64,000 nucleotides of DNA, taken from assembly GCA_963613665.1 (NCBI GenBank), contig CAVEAL010000009.1, forward strand, positions 1 to 64,000, in the 5' to 3' direction. The notes beneath the pieces are model-generated. The model had not been told where the DNA came from, searched no databases, and worked only from the letters and a program-made list of their open reading frames with translations. Of this stretch, positions 1-8,310 are shown piece by piece. The DNA is from F23-B02 sp963613665 (GTDB lineage Bacteria > Bacillota > Clostridia > Oscillospirales > Oscillospiraceae). How positions within the stretch are numbered: position 1 is the stretch's first letter; every line of letters begins with the position of its first letter. A program made the translations under genes and the position numbers.

Positions 1-62
1 CAGCTTCCGGTCGGGACACCGCAAAAACCGTATCGGTACTGCGCGGCAGCGCCTCTAAAAAG
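1..62. repeat. Dispersed intergenic repeat, right-end fragment
   Basis: This is the right-hand end of the mosaic repeat family found throughout the first 51 kb. It carries the module GCAAAAACCGTATCGGTA and ends in the terminal motif GCGCCTCTAAAAA. The stop codon of the neighbouring pseudouridine synthase gene (CTA on the plus strand, 55-57) lies inside this terminal motif. The rest of the copy is outside the window. Confidence 0.8.
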
Positions 63-978
63 GCAGGGAAGAGAGAATGGATGTGAAGTACTCGGGCAGG
101 GCGGTAGAGAGGACGACCTTTTCGCCGGTGCGCGGGTGGATAAATTTGAGTTCGCGCGCGTGCAGGCACTGGCCGGAGAGTCCACGGTCGGGGCAGGGTG
201 CACCGTAAACGCCGTCGCCGAGCAGGGGATGGCCGATGTGTGCCATATGCACGCGGATCTGGTGCGTGCGTCCGGTCTCGAGCCGGCAGCGTATGTGCGT
301 GTAGCCGCGGTAGCGTGCGATGACCTCCCAATGCGTCACCGCGCTGCGCGAGCCCTTCTGCGTGACGGCCATTTTCTTGCGGTCGGCCGGATGCCGCCCT
401 ATCGGTGCGTTGACCGTGCCCGAGTCCTCGCGCATGCCGCCGCGCACAACGGCCTCATACACGCGTGAGAGGCTGCGGTCGGCAAGCTGAGCCGACAGTG
501 CCAGATGCGCAAAATCGTTTTTCGCAACGATCAGCAGTCCCGAAGTGTCCTTGTCGATGCGGTGGACGATGCCGGGGCGCTTTTCGCCGCCGATGCCGGA
601 CAGCGAGTCGCCGCAGTGGAACATCAGCGCATTGACGAGCGTGCCGTCCGGATGCCCGGGTGCGGGGTGCACGACCATGCCGCGCGCCTTGTTGACCACC
701 AGCAGGTCCGCGTCCTCGTACACGATATCCAGCGGTATATTCTGCGGTCTGAGCTCGCAATCGGCGATAAGGGGCATTACGAGAGTGATCTCGTCGCCGG
801 GTGCGCATTTGTAGTTTTTCTTCACCGCCCTGCCGCCGACGGAGACCGCGCCCCCGTCTATAAGCCGCACGGCGGCGCTGCGCGTGAGCTCCGGCACACA
901 GCGCGCAAGGAGAGCGTCGATGCGTTCGGCGCTCTCCTGTGCTGTTATCCTTATGATGTTATCGTCAAAATAATCCAT
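55..978 (-). CDS. rluD: RluA/RluD-family 23S rRNA pseudouridine synthase
   Basis: The 307-residue product has an N-terminal S4 RNA-binding domain (about residues 15-75) followed by the RluA-type catalytic domain. The signature HRIDKDTSG starts at residue 139, so Asp142 is the expected catalytic residue. Family members isomerise specific uridines in large-subunit rRNA helices in the cytoplasm; which uridine is modified cannot be read from the sequence. The ATG overlaps the stop codon of lspA by one base (TAATG), and AGGGA sits upstream, so the two genes are probably one translationally coupled operon. The stop codon TAG is supplied by the end of a dispersed repeat. Assignment to the RluD rather than another RluA branch is less sure than the family. 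Confidence 0.93.
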   Translation of the reverse strand: MDYFDDNIIRITAQESAERIDALLARCVPELTRSAAVRLIDGGAVSVGGRAVKKNYKCAPGDEITLVMPLIADCELRPQNIPLDIVYEDADLLVVNKARGMVVHPAPGHPDGTLVNALMFHCGDSLSGIGGEKRPGIVHRIDKDTSGLLIVAKNDFAHLALSAQLADRSLSRVYEAVVRGGMREDSGTVNAPIGRHPADRKKMAVTQKGSRSAVTHWEVIARYRGYTHIRCRLETGRTHQIRVHMAHIGHPLLGDGVYGAPCPDRGLSGQCLHARELKFIHPRTGEKVVLSTALPEYFTSILSSLPF

Positions 979-1766
979 TACAGATCCCTGAACTCGGCAA
1001 GAATGTCCTCAAGCGAAAAGCTTTCGCTCCTGGGAGCCTCAGGCTTCGGCGCTTCGGGAGCTTCCTTTTCGGCGGGCTTTGCTGCCTGTGCCGGCGTCTG
1101 GCGCAGTGCGGGGCCAAAGGACTCCCAGAACGCATCGTGCTCCGGCGTCGTCTCCGCTTTCTTTATCGGCTGCGCCTCCTGCGGCTGCTCGCGGGTATCG
1201 GTGCTGATGCCGAAAATGTCGGCAAAATCGTCGGCAGGCTCGGCGGCGCGCACGGCGTGCTTCACTCTCGCGGGCGGCTCGTACTCATCTTCGTCCTCGT
1301 CCTCCTCATACTCGCCGCGCGAGCCGAAGAACACATAGATCACGAACATCAGGCAGGACACGACGAGCACCGCGTCTGCGATGTTGAACACCGCAAAGTT
1401 TACAAACTCGAGCTTGAACATATCCACGACATAGCCGAGGAACACACGGTCTATGCAGTTGCCGATGGCACCGGTAAGAAACAGCACCTCGCACCAGACC
1501 GCAAAGCGTGAGTCGAACACGCGCTTTACCAGCAGCACGGCGATGGCGGCGACGAATACGGCCGTCACGGCGAGGAATATCCAGCGCGCGGCCGCGACAT
1601 TATCCAGCAGCCCGAACGCCGCGCCGGAATTGTGTATATTAACGAGCTTCACGACGCCGGGGATGAGCTCCTGTGAGCCGGTAGAAAGCGTTATATTGAC
1701 CGTGACCCAGTATTTGAGCCACTGATCCGCGATGAGGATCACCGCGGCAACGATCGCAAAAAGCAT
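978..1766 (-). CDS. lspA: Lipoprotein signal peptidase (signal peptidase II) with long acidic tail
   Basis: This integral membrane aspartyl protease cleaves signal peptides of diacylglyceryl-modified prolipoproteins. The first 150 residues contain the expected four membrane segments, the conserved NSGAAFG block near residue 46, and the two catalytic aspartates in GNCIDR (Asp106) and FNIADA (Asp131). The usual family length is about 150-170 residues, but this protein has 262. The extra C-terminal part begins with a strongly acidic Glu/Asp stretch and continues as a Pro/Ala/Glu-rich tail, probably cytoplasmic. AAGGATC precedes the ATG. It is followed directly by rluD, a common pairing in Bacillota. 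Confidence 0.93.
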   Translation of the reverse strand: MLFAIVAAVILIADQWLKYWVTVNITLSTGSQELIPGVVKLVNIHNSGAAFGLLDNVAAARWIFLAVTAVFVAAIAVLLVKRVFDSRFAVWCEVLFLTGAIGNCIDRVFLGYVVDMFKLEFVNFAVFNIADAVLVVSCLMFVIYVFFGSRGEYEEDEDEDEYEPPARVKHAVRAAEPADDFADIFGISTDTREQPQEAQPIKKAETTPEHDAFWESFGPALRQTPAQAAKPAEKEAPEAPKPEAPRSESFSLEDILAEFRDL

Positions 1767-1833
1767 TTTAAGATCCTTTCGGTTTCCATATATTCACCTT
1801 ATATAATGCACCAAAAACCCCGTTTCGTCAAGG

Positions 1834-2247
1834 GTTTTTAGAGGCGCTTTGAGGCTGTACTTATACGCATACTGCGGGCGCCCGGTATCGGGACACTGGT
1901 GGAAACTACAGCGTTTCGCCTCCCGCGAGTGCACCCCGTGTCATCAAATTTAATATCAGATATCAAAAAGACAGTGCAGACTAAAAATCTGCACTGTCTT
2001 TTTTCATAGCTTCGGTTTTTTTACACCTCTTCAGTCAGCCCTCCCCTCAAGGGGGGGAAGGCAAGGGCGCAGGCAAAATTTTGCACTAAATCAGCACAAT
2101 CTCACGGGGTGCGAAACGCCGTAGTTTCCTCCAATGTTTAGATACCGGGTTGACGCAATGAGCGTATAGGTACAATGTCCGTGCGCCTCCGAAAAACCGG
2201 GCACCTGCAAAAAGCGTATAGGCAGGGAGTTAATGCGCCTCTAAAAA
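1834..2247. repeat. Dispersed intergenic repeat, near-complete copy
   Basis: This block fills the gap of more than 470 bp between lspA and the metallo-hydrolase gene; no gene is visible in it. It begins with TTTTTAGAGGCGCTTTGAGG and ends with the inverted form ATGCGCCTCTAAAAA, so the two ends are imperfect inverted repeats. A perfect hairpin lies in the middle (1965-2004). A CTCCCCTCAAGGGGG palindrome and the phrase TTTTGCACTAAATCAGCACA lie between the hairpin and the right end. The right end is doubled: a second, shorter terminal unit follows the first. Confidence 0.85.
1965..2004. terminator. Core hairpin of the repeat, probable bidirectional terminator
   Basis: The arms AAAAAGACAGTGCAGA (1965-1980) and TCTGCACTGTCTTTTT (1988-2003) are perfectly complementary over 16 bp around a 7-base loop. 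An A-run on one side and a T-run on the other give a terminator shape on both strands. The same arms recur at six other places in the window with different loops. Confidence 0.7.
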
Positions 2248-2861
2248 TTCGACGACGAAAAAACGACAACGCGGCGGGAGCTGCTCTTTTCGGGCTCGTA
2301 CTCGCAGCCGGGCAGATAAACGATCTCGTCGTCGCTCCAGAGCATGAGGAAATCATCAACATACGCGACATTTTCAAGCCCCGCATCGGCGCTGCGGTAG
2401 TGCATCGGAATTATGGTCTTTGCGTCGAGCGCAAGGGCGACCTCCCTTGCCTGCTGCGCGCAGATCGTATAGTAGCCGCCGACAGGGATCATGAGCACGT
2501 CAAGCGGCTTGAGCATGGCTGCCGTCTCCGGGTCGAGCGTGTGCCCCAGATCGCCCAGGTGCGCGATCCTCAGTCCCTCGGTCTCTATAACGCTGCACAG
2601 GTTATCCCCGCGCAGAGCGCCGAGCTTGCCGTCGTGATACGTCGGTATCTGCGTGAGCTTAAAGCGGGGCGTATCTCCCGTTCGGGAAACGCCCTCGGCG
2701 TAGTTGTGATCCGAGTGCCCGTGGCTGCAAATGACGCTGTCGGCGCGCAGGGGCTCAAGCTCCAGACCGCGCACGCTGCCGGGAGAATATGGGTCAAACA
2801 CCACGCTGCCGTCATCGGAGCGCAGCTCAAAGCAGGCGTGGCCGTGCCATATGAGCTTCAT
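2241..2861 (-). CDS. MBL-fold metal-dependent hydrolase (UPF0173-like)
   Basis: The 206-residue protein has the metallo-beta-lactamase fold signature: an N-terminal HGHA motif (residues 6-9) and the metal-binding motif SHGHSDH (residues 46-52), followed by further His/Asp positions such as GDLGHT and PMHY. The length and the MKLIWHGHACF start resemble the UPF0173/YtkL group, whose substrates are unknown. The protein is predicted cytoplasmic. The gene starts 3 bp after the stop of the upstream lipoprotein gene, with GAGGG as ribosome site, so it is probably in one operon with the two lipoprotein genes. Its TAG stop falls in the terminal motif of the adjacent repeat. Confidence 0.85.
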   Translation of the reverse strand: MKLIWHGHACFELRSDDGSVVFDPYSPGSVRGLELEPLRADSVICSHGHSDHNYAEGVSRTGDTPRFKLTQIPTYHDGKLGALRGDNLCSVIETEGLRIAHLGDLGHTLDPETAAMLKPLDVLMIPVGGYYTICAQQAREVALALDAKTIIPMHYRSADAGLENVAYVDDFLMLWSDDEIVYLPGCEYEPEKSSSRRVVVFSSSNF

Positions 2862-2864
2862 GGC

Positions 2865-3347
2865 TCAGCCCTCAAAGCAGCTCTGGAAAGCCGCCTTCAC
2901 CGCAGCACGGTCGCTGTCGCCGAGTATGACGTACATAACGTAATTGCCCTGCTGCCAGACCTCGGCATTGTCGAGCTTGGGCTTTTCCTCGGGCAGATAT
3001 TCGTCCATCCAGACGCTCTCACGGTATTCGAGGTACGTTTCGAGCGCGGCCTTGAGGCTCGCGGCCTGCTCGGCATCCTTGCCGAGGAAAATGCCGTACT
3101 CGTCGATATTGGTTCCGATGCCGGAGATAAGGGTGTTGCGGATAACGTAGCCGTCGGAGGCTATTCCCATGACGTCCTCGACATAGGCGTCGGGCGTCTG
3201 CGAGAGATTGCTTATGTCCATCGCCGCGCCGACCGCATCCGCGACATCCTGCATTTCGGGGTCCTTGGCATTATTGCCGGTGCTGCACGCGCAGAGCATG
3301 CAGACGAGCACGGTAAGCGCCGTGACAAAGCAGAGCGTTCTTTTCAT
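2865..3347 (-). CDS. DUF4358-type lipoprotein
   Basis: I chose the ATG at 3347 because it follows GAGAGGTGACGGT and opens a classic lipoprotein signal peptide: two basic residues, a hydrophobic stretch and a lipobox ending in Cys21. Longer reading in the same frame lacks such a signal. The mature part of about 140 residues is acidic and matches my recollection of the DUF4358 family (small secreted or anchored proteins of Clostridia with unknown role). It lies between the SGNH hydrolase and the metallo-hydrolase genes with gaps of 11 and 3 bp, which suggests one transcript. The function is unknown. Confidence 0.75.
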   Translation of the reverse strand: MKRTLCFVTALTVLVCMLCACSTGNNAKDPEMQDVADAVGAAMDISNLSQTPDAYVEDVMGIASDGYVIRNTLISGIGTNIDEYGIFLGKDAEQAASLKAALETYLEYRESVWMDEYLPEEKPKLDNAEVWQQGNYVMYVILGDSDRAAVKAAFQSCFEG

Positions 3348-3358
3348 ACCGTCACCTC

Positions 3359-4138
3359 TCACAGCCATGCGTGGGTCTTGAGATAATCGATCACGCGGTT
3401 GAAGCCGGCTGCGCACAGGTGGATGCCGTCGCCGTTGCCGTATTCGGAAACGAGCTTGCCGTCGGCGCCCTTGAGGACGGATGCAGAGTCGGTAAAGTGC
3501 GTGCCGGTGGACTCGGCGATCTCGAGTATCCAGCCGTTTGCGCGGTCGATGACGGTGTTGTTGATGCCGTTATCCTTTGCCTCGTAGCTTGCCTCGACGG
3601 GGTAGATGGAGTTGCAGATGATCTTCGTGTCGGGGCTTACCGACTGGATGCGCTCGATAAGCGCGGTGTATTCGGACTTGAACTGCTCCTCATCCATCAT
3701 GGAAACGCCGTTTACGCCGATCGTGAGCACGACGTACTCGGGCTTTGCGCGGCCTATGGCATCGGTAATGGGGATCTCCTCGCCCGTGGGAGGATAGACG
3801 ACGGTGGCGATGCTCTGATTGAACAGCGCAAGAGTGCCGCTCGACGGCGTCCACACCTGCGAGCCGTCAAGAACCTCGTAGGCCTTCAGGCCGTAGGTCG
3901 TGCTGTCGCCGATAAAGACCATCCTCGATATGTAGTCGTCACCTGCGTCGGCGGTCTCGCCGAGCTCTGTCGAGCTCTGCACGGGAGCCTGCGTGGGCTC
4001 GGCGCTCGGAGCCTCGGTGTTGACCGCGGGGGGATTCAGCGTTTCCTCGGGCGTTCCGGCTTCATCCTTGCCGCAGGCGCACAGAACGCACAGCAGCATG
4101 ATAAGCGCCGCGGCGAGCGCAATGTATTTCTTCTTCAA
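3359..4138 (-). CDS. SGNH/GDSL-family hydrolase lipoprotein
   Basis: The start codon is TTG at 4136-4138, placed by the ribosome site GAGGTGAT and by the signal peptide that begins immediately after it. The lipobox ends at Cys22, so the protein is anchored on the outer face of the membrane. A Thr/Pro/Glu-rich linker (about 25-60) leads to an SGNH hydrolase domain with GDST (Ser79), the block LTIGVNG, and the C-terminal D-x-x-H motif (Asp237, His240). Family members deacylate or de-esterify lipids or polysaccharides; the substrate here is not known. It shares a transcript with the DUF4358 lipoprotein downstream. Confidence 0.85.
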   Translation of the reverse strand: MKKKYIALAAALIMLLCVLCACGKDEAGTPEETLNPPAVNTEAPSAEPTQAPVQSSTELGETADAGDDYISRMVFIGDSTTYGLKAYEVLDGSQVWTPSSGTLALFNQSIATVVYPPTGEEIPITDAIGRAKPEYVVLTIGVNGVSMMDEEQFKSEYTALIERIQSVSPDTKIICNSIYPVEASYEAKDNGINNTVIDRANGWILEIAESTGTHFTDSASVLKGADGKLVSEYGNGDGIHLCAAGFNRVIDYLKTHAWL

Positions 4139-4172
4139 TTTTTATCACCTCAGTATTTATTTGGGTCTGCCG

Positions 4173-4202
4173 ATTATACCACATTCGGCATACATACATC
4201 AA
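4173..4202 (-). promoter_or_regulatory. Sigma-A type promoter for the SGNH-DUF4358-MBL operon
   Basis: On the minus strand TTGATG (4202-4197) is followed after 18 bp by TATAAT (4178-4173), about 35 bp upstream of the TTG start at 4138. The -10 box is perfect and the -35 box has four of six consensus bases. Confidence 0.6.
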
Positions 4203-4223
4203 GACGAAAAGTGCAAACAAATG

Positions 4224-4256
4224 TTTCCGCCGCCCGAATTTTTCAGGCGGCGGAAA
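4224..4256 (-). terminator. GC-rich hairpin after the acyl-CoA synthetase gene
   Basis: The arms TTTCCGCCGCC (4224-4234) and GGCGGCGGAAA (4246-4256) are perfectly complementary around an 11-base loop. The hairpin starts 6 bp after the synthetase stop codon on the minus strand. The T-run after it is weak, so it may terminate or only protect the transcript end. Confidence 0.55.
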
Positions 4257-4261
4257 TTGCT

Positions 4262-5992
4262 TTATTCGGTTTTTCCCTCTTCGGCGCGCTTTGCCGCTTC
4301 CTCTTCCTCGAGTACGCGGTAGGCGACCTTGCCGACAAGGGTCTTGGGCAGCTCGCGGCGGAACTCGATATCGTAGGGCATCGCGTACTTTGCGATGTTT
4401 TTGCGGCAGTAGGCGAGTATGGCCTCCTTCGTCTCGGGGCTCTCGGGAACGCCGGGCTTGAGCATGACGAAGGCCTTGACCTTCTGCATCTTGTACTGGT
4501 CGGGAACGCCGATAACGCAGCTCATGTGCACAAACTCGTGCGCATCGAGTATATTCTCGAGCTGGCCGGGGTAGATGTTGTAGCCCGATGAGATTATCAT
4601 GCGCTTTGCCCGGCCGCGGAAGTAGATAAAGCCCTCGTCGTCCATCATGCCGAGGTCGCCCGTGTACATCCACGTAAGGCCGTCGGCATGGCGGCGCAGG
4701 GTCTGCGCGGTCTCCTCGGGGTGTTTTATGTACTCCATCATGACGGTGGGACCGGCTATGAGTATCTCGCCCTCCTCGCCGTAGGGCAGCTCCCTGTCCG
4801 TGCCGGGCTCAACGATCTTGTAATAGGTGTCCGGGAACGGCAGGCCTATGCTGCCCTCCTTGGCCATATGCGGCGGCGTAAGACAGCTTGCCGTGACGCA
4901 CTCGGTCAGGCCGAAGCCCTCACGGATCTGGATCTTGGCGTTGTGGTCGTACAGAAAGCGGTCAAACTTCTTCTTGAGCTCGACCGACAGACTGTCGCCT
5001 CCGGAGAAAACGCCCTTGAGTGAGCCGAGGTCGGCCTTATCCATGCTCGGCAGGCGCAGCAGCGCCTCGTAAAGCGTGGGTACGCCCGCGATGAAGTTGC
5101 AGTGGTATTTCGTTATCTGCTTGGCGTAGGTCTGTGCGGTGAAGCGCGGGATGAGTATGCACCTGCCGCCCTGGGAGAGCATTGTGTGTATGCACACGCC
5201 CAGTCCGAAGCCGTGGAACAGCGGCATGGCGGCGAGCATCTTGTCGCCGACGCGGAACATTGGGTTTGCCGCGATGACCTGCTGGCCGAGGGCGTTGAAG
5301 TTGCGGTTTGAAAGCAGGATGCCCTTGGTCGTACCGGTCGTGCCGCCGGAGTAGAGGATAACGGCGGGGTCTGCGCCGCTGCGCTTTACCTTATAATTAT
5401 AGAAGCAGTGCCTGCCCATGTGCAGGAATTCCTTCCAGCGTATCACCGGCGCGTCCTCGGGGATCTTTTTGATCTTCCTGCCCTCGGTGAGCATGTAGCC
5501 TGCCCTGACAGGCTTTGAAAGCTCGTCCTTTATGCTGGCGATGACGATGTTCACGACCTTGGTGTTGTGGCGGATGTTCTCGAACTTGTTGTAGAACTGG
5601 TCGAGGGTGATGGCCGTCACGGATTCCGACTCGTTGAGATAGAACTCTATCTCCTTCTCCGCCGAAAGCGGGTGGATCATGTTGCAAACGCCGCCGATAA
5701 GGTTGACGGCATAGAACATCTGGATGGCCTGCGGGCAGTTTGGCATGGCTATGGTGACCTTGTCGCCCTCGCGCACACCGATGGTGCGCAGCGCCTTTGC
5801 GCAGGCCTCGATCTCCTTTACGAGCGACTTGTAGCTCGTCGATCTGCCCATGAAGTCAAAGGCGATGTTGTTGGGATACTGCTGAGCTATCTTCTCAACG
5901 GCCTCGAACATCGAGCCGTCGAAATAATCAAGATTGAAGGGCACTTCGCCCAGGCTGCTTTTCCATGGCGCATTTGCGCTTATATTCTCCAT
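4262..5992 (-). CDS. AMP-dependent acyl-CoA synthetase/ligase
   Basis: This 576-residue protein belongs to the ANL adenylating enzymes, which activate a carboxylic acid with ATP and transfer it to CoA. The P-loop-like motif YSGGTTGTTKG lies near residue 215, the motif GFGLTE near 355, and YTGDLG with FRGRAKR near 440-465; the C-terminal lid ends with PKTLVGKV, which carries the adenylation lysine. The overall layout is that of long-chain fatty acid:CoA ligases, but the chain length is not predictable. I prefer the ATG at 5992, because AAAGGA lies at good spacing there; an ATG three codons earlier is too close to it. It is transcribed alone. Confidence 0.88.
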   Translation of the reverse strand: MENISANAPWKSSLGEVPFNLDYFDGSMFEAVEKIAQQYPNNIAFDFMGRSTSYKSLVKEIEACAKALRTIGVREGDKVTIAMPNCPQAIQMFYAVNLIGGVCNMIHPLSAEKEIEFYLNESESVTAITLDQFYNKFENIRHNTKVVNIVIASIKDELSKPVRAGYMLTEGRKIKKIPEDAPVIRWKEFLHMGRHCFYNYKVKRSGADPAVILYSGGTTGTTKGILLSNRNFNALGQQVIAANPMFRVGDKMLAAMPLFHGFGLGVCIHTMLSQGGRCILIPRFTAQTYAKQITKYHCNFIAGVPTLYEALLRLPSMDKADLGSLKGVFSGGDSLSVELKKKFDRFLYDHNAKIQIREGFGLTECVTASCLTPPHMAKEGSIGLPFPDTYYKIVEPGTDRELPYGEEGEILIAGPTVMMEYIKHPEETAQTLRRHADGLTWMYTGDLGMMDDEGFIYFRGRAKRMIISSGYNIYPGQLENILDAHEFVHMSCVIGVPDQYKMQKVKAFVMLKPGVPESPETKEAILAYCRKNIAKYAMPYDIEFRRELPKTLVGKVAYRVLEEEEAAKRAEEGKTE

Positions 5993-6037
5993 GCGGATCA
6001 TTCCTTTAAAAAATTAAAATAATATAAGAACATCAGC

Positions 6038-6066
6038 ATAATATATCATTCAAAGCGTTTTGTCAA
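6038..6066 (-). promoter_or_regulatory. Sigma-A promoter for the acyl-CoA synthetase gene
   Basis: On the minus strand a perfect TTGACA (6066-6061) is followed after 17 bp by TATTAT (6043-6038), 46 bp upstream of the start codon. This is one of the strongest promoter matches in the window. Confidence 0.75.
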
Positions 6067-6137
6067 ATGTTGAACAAAAAGTTCAGCATGCTCCCGTCGA
6101 AGCTGCCCCCGCATGTCACGGCTTTTGACGCATTTTA

Positions 6138-6190
6138 CGGCCGGGGCACCGCAAAAACCGTATCGGTACGATGCAGCGGCGCCGCCAAAA
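6138..6190. repeat. Dispersed intergenic repeat, short fragment
   Basis: This fragment matches only the right-hand module of the repeat family (GCACCGCAAAAACCGTATCGG, a divergent tail, and GCGCCGCCAAAA at the end). It sits between two divergent genes, just upstream of the MFS transporter promoter region. Confidence 0.7.
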
Positions 6191-6255
6191 AAATCTGTTA
6201 ATTTTGGGGGAGGTATGGTATAATCGTGGCACAACTGATCGGAGGAAAGCGGATA

Positions 6256-7590
6256 ATGAAGCTTGACAACAAACGCACCATACTGACAGGCTTTGCGTTC
6301 CTGTCCATCTGCGCGTTCTGGCAGATGTATAACAGCATTGTCCCCCTGATACTGACGAACACCTTCCACCTTAACGAGACATATTCCGGCGCGATCATGG
6401 CCGCCGACAACGTGCTCGCGCTGTTCCTGCTGCCGCTGTTCGGCGCGATATCGGACAGGACCAACACTAAGATCGGCAAACGTATGCCCTTTGTGCTTTT
6501 CGGCACGGGTCTTGCGATCATACTCATGAACCTGCTGCCGCTTATAGACAACAGCTACGCCGCCGCGCCGAGTGCGTTCAAGACCGCATCCTTCGTGGTC
6601 GTGCTCGGCCTGCTGCTTGTCGCCATGGGCACCTACCGCTCCCCCGCGGTCGCCCTGATGCCGGACATCACGCCCAAGCCCCTGCGCAGCAAGGGCAACG
6701 CCATCATAAATCTCATGGGTGCGCTCGGCGGAGTTATCTACCTCGGCGTGGCGGCGGTCATGTATCCCAACAGCAGGGTCGAGGGGCTGACGCATGTCAA
6801 CTATCAGCCGCTGTTCATGGTCGTGTCCGCGATCATGTTCGTTTCGATCGCCATACTGTTCCTGACGATCAAGGAGCCGAGGCTCGTCGCAGAGCAGCGT
6901 GAGCTCGAGCGGCAGCACCCCGAGTGGAACCTCGCCGAGGACGACGGCAGCGGCAATGAGACCCTGCCGGGGCCCGTAAAGAAGAGCCTTATCTTCCTGC
7001 TGTCGTCGATCTGCCTGTGGTTTATCGGCTACAATGCGGTGGAAACGTGGTTCACGACCTATGTAAGTCAGGTCATGGGCCAGGCGCTGGGCGGCGCATC
7101 GACCTGCCTTCTCATAGCCACAGGCGGCGCGGTCATCAGCTACATACCCATCGGCATCATCGCCTCCAGGGTCGGCAGAAAACGCACGATCATGGCCGGC
7201 ATCGTTCTGCTGACGGCCTGCTTCGCGCTGGGCTACTTCCTTACCACGGCCTACAGCAGTATCAATCTTATAATGTTCATTGTCTTTGCCCTCGTCGGAC
7301 TTGCCTGGGCTGCGATAAACGTAAACTCCCTGCCGATGGTCGTCGAGATGTGCCGCGGCTCGGATATCGGCAAATTCACCGGCTACTATTACACCTTCTC
7401 GATGGTCGCGCAGGTGGTGACGCCGATCGCAGCGGGCTCGCTGATGCGGCATATAAGCTATACGGTGCTGTTCCCCTACGCCGCCGTTTTCGTCGCGCTC
7501 AGCTTCGTGACGATGCTCTTCGTGCGGCACGGCGACAACAAGCCGGAAGCCAGGCACGGGCTTGAGGCATTCGAGGATCTTGACGACTGA
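6256..7590 (+). CDS. MFS transporter (SLC45/GPH-like)
   Basis: The 444-residue protein has about 12 hydrophobic segments and two MFS cytoplasmic loop motifs, GAISDRTNTKIGKRMP near residue 68 and ASRVGRKRT in the second half. The layout resembles sugar:cation symporters of the SLC45/GPH type, but the substrate is not readable. I set the start at ATG 6256, which follows GGAGG with normal spacing; an in-frame start 10 codons earlier has none. A TATAAT at 6219-6224 is a likely -10 box with a poor -35. The stop codon overlaps the ATG of the LOG gene by one base, so the two are co-translated. Confidence 0.85.
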   Translation: MKLDNKRTILTGFAFLSICAFWQMYNSIVPLILTNTFHLNETYSGAIMAADNVLALFLLPLFGAISDRTNTKIGKRMPFVLFGTGLAIILMNLLPLIDNSYAAAPSAFKTASFVVVLGLLLVAMGTYRSPAVALMPDITPKPLRSKGNAIINLMGALGGVIYLGVAAVMYPNSRVEGLTHVNYQPLFMVVSAIMFVSIAILFLTIKEPRLVAEQRELERQHPEWNLAEDDGSGNETLPGPVKKSLIFLLSSICLWFIGYNAVETWFTTYVSQVMGQALGGASTCLLIATGGAVISYIPIGIIASRVGRKRTIMAGIVLLTACFALGYFLTTAYSSINLIMFIVFALVGLAWAAINVNSLPMVVEMCRGSDIGKFTGYYYTFSMVAQVVTPIAAGSLMRHISYTVLFPYAAVFVALSFVTMLFVRHGDNKPEARHGLEAFEDLDD

Positions 7591-8177
7591 TGAGAATTTG
7601 TATTTTCGGCGCCTCCGGCCGCGAGCTGGATGAGCGCTATTACGCCGAGGCCGAGGCGCTCGGTGAGCTGATAGGAAAAAACGGCGATTCGATCGTGTTC
7701 GGCGGCGGCGCGGAGGGGCTCATGGGCGCCTGCGCACGCGGCGTGCACCGCTGCGGCGGCGGGATCGTCGGCATCGCGCCGCGCTTTTTCGACGAGCCGG
7801 GCATACTGTACCCCGAGTGCAGCCGCATGATCTTCACCGAGACCATGCGCGAGCGCAAGCAGCTCATGCAGGATAATTCCGACGCCTGCATAGTCCTGCC
7901 CGGCGGCATCGGTACGCTCGAGGAGTTTTTCGAGCTGCTGACGCTCAAGCAGCTCGGCCGCGACGGGCGCGCGATAGTGCTGCTCAACACGCTCGGCGCG
8001 CACGACATGATGATAAAAATGCTCGAAGAGCTCACCGCGCGGCGATTTATGTCGAAAAACTGCCTGACGCTGTATTCCGTCGCCGAAACGCCGCAGCAGG
8101 CCATGGACTGCCTTATCCATTACGTTCCCAAAACCGGCAGCATCCGCCGCCTCGAGGATTATTCGGCGGCAAATTGA
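7590..8177 (+). CDS. LOG-family (TIGR00730-type) nucleotide phosphoribohydrolase
   Basis: The 195-residue protein has the LOG/lysine-decarboxylase-like Rossmann fold. The diagnostic motif PGGIGTLEE lies near residue 107, with GGGAEGLMG near residue 37. Characterised members cleave nucleoside 5'-monophosphates to a base and ribose phosphate, including cytokinin precursors in plants; the bacterial role is usually unknown. The start codon overlaps the MFS stop (TGATG), so the two genes form an operon. A hairpin of the core-repeat type follows within 12 bp of the stop codon and probably ends the transcript. Confidence 0.85.
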   Translation: MRICIFGASGRELDERYYAEAEALGELIGKNGDSIVFGGGAEGLMGACARGVHRCGGGIVGIAPRFFDEPGILYPECSRMIFTETMRERKQLMQDNSDACIVLPGGIGTLEEFFELLTLKQLGRDGRAIVLLNTLGAHDMMIKMLEELTARRFMSKNCLTLYSVAETPQQAMDCLIHYVPKTGSIRRLEDYSAAN

Positions 8178-8187
8178 ATATAAGATG

Positions 8188-8225
8188 AAAAAAGACAGTG
8201 CAGACTAAAATCTGCACTGTCTTTT
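8188..8225. terminator. Core repeat hairpin between convergent genes
   Basis: Arms AAAAGACAGTGCAGA (8190-8204) and TCTGCACTGTCTTTT (8211-8225) form a perfect 15-bp stem around CTAAAA. It separates the LOG gene from the convergent YeiH gene and can serve as a terminator for both. Confidence 0.75.
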
Positions 8226-8310
8226 CGTGCCGCGAATTAATAACACCTCCGTTGTTTCGATAACGTGTTCACGCAATAAACGTATGCGCAGGTGTCACGA
8301 TGCGCCGCTA
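8226..8310. repeat. Dispersed repeat, degenerate right half
   Basis: The block TTGTTTCGATAACGTG, followed by ACGCAATAAACGTATG and GATGCGCCGCTAAA, is a diverged copy of the right terminal module. The TAG stop of the YeiH gene (CTA on the plus strand, 8308-8310) is read from this end. Confidence 0.7.
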
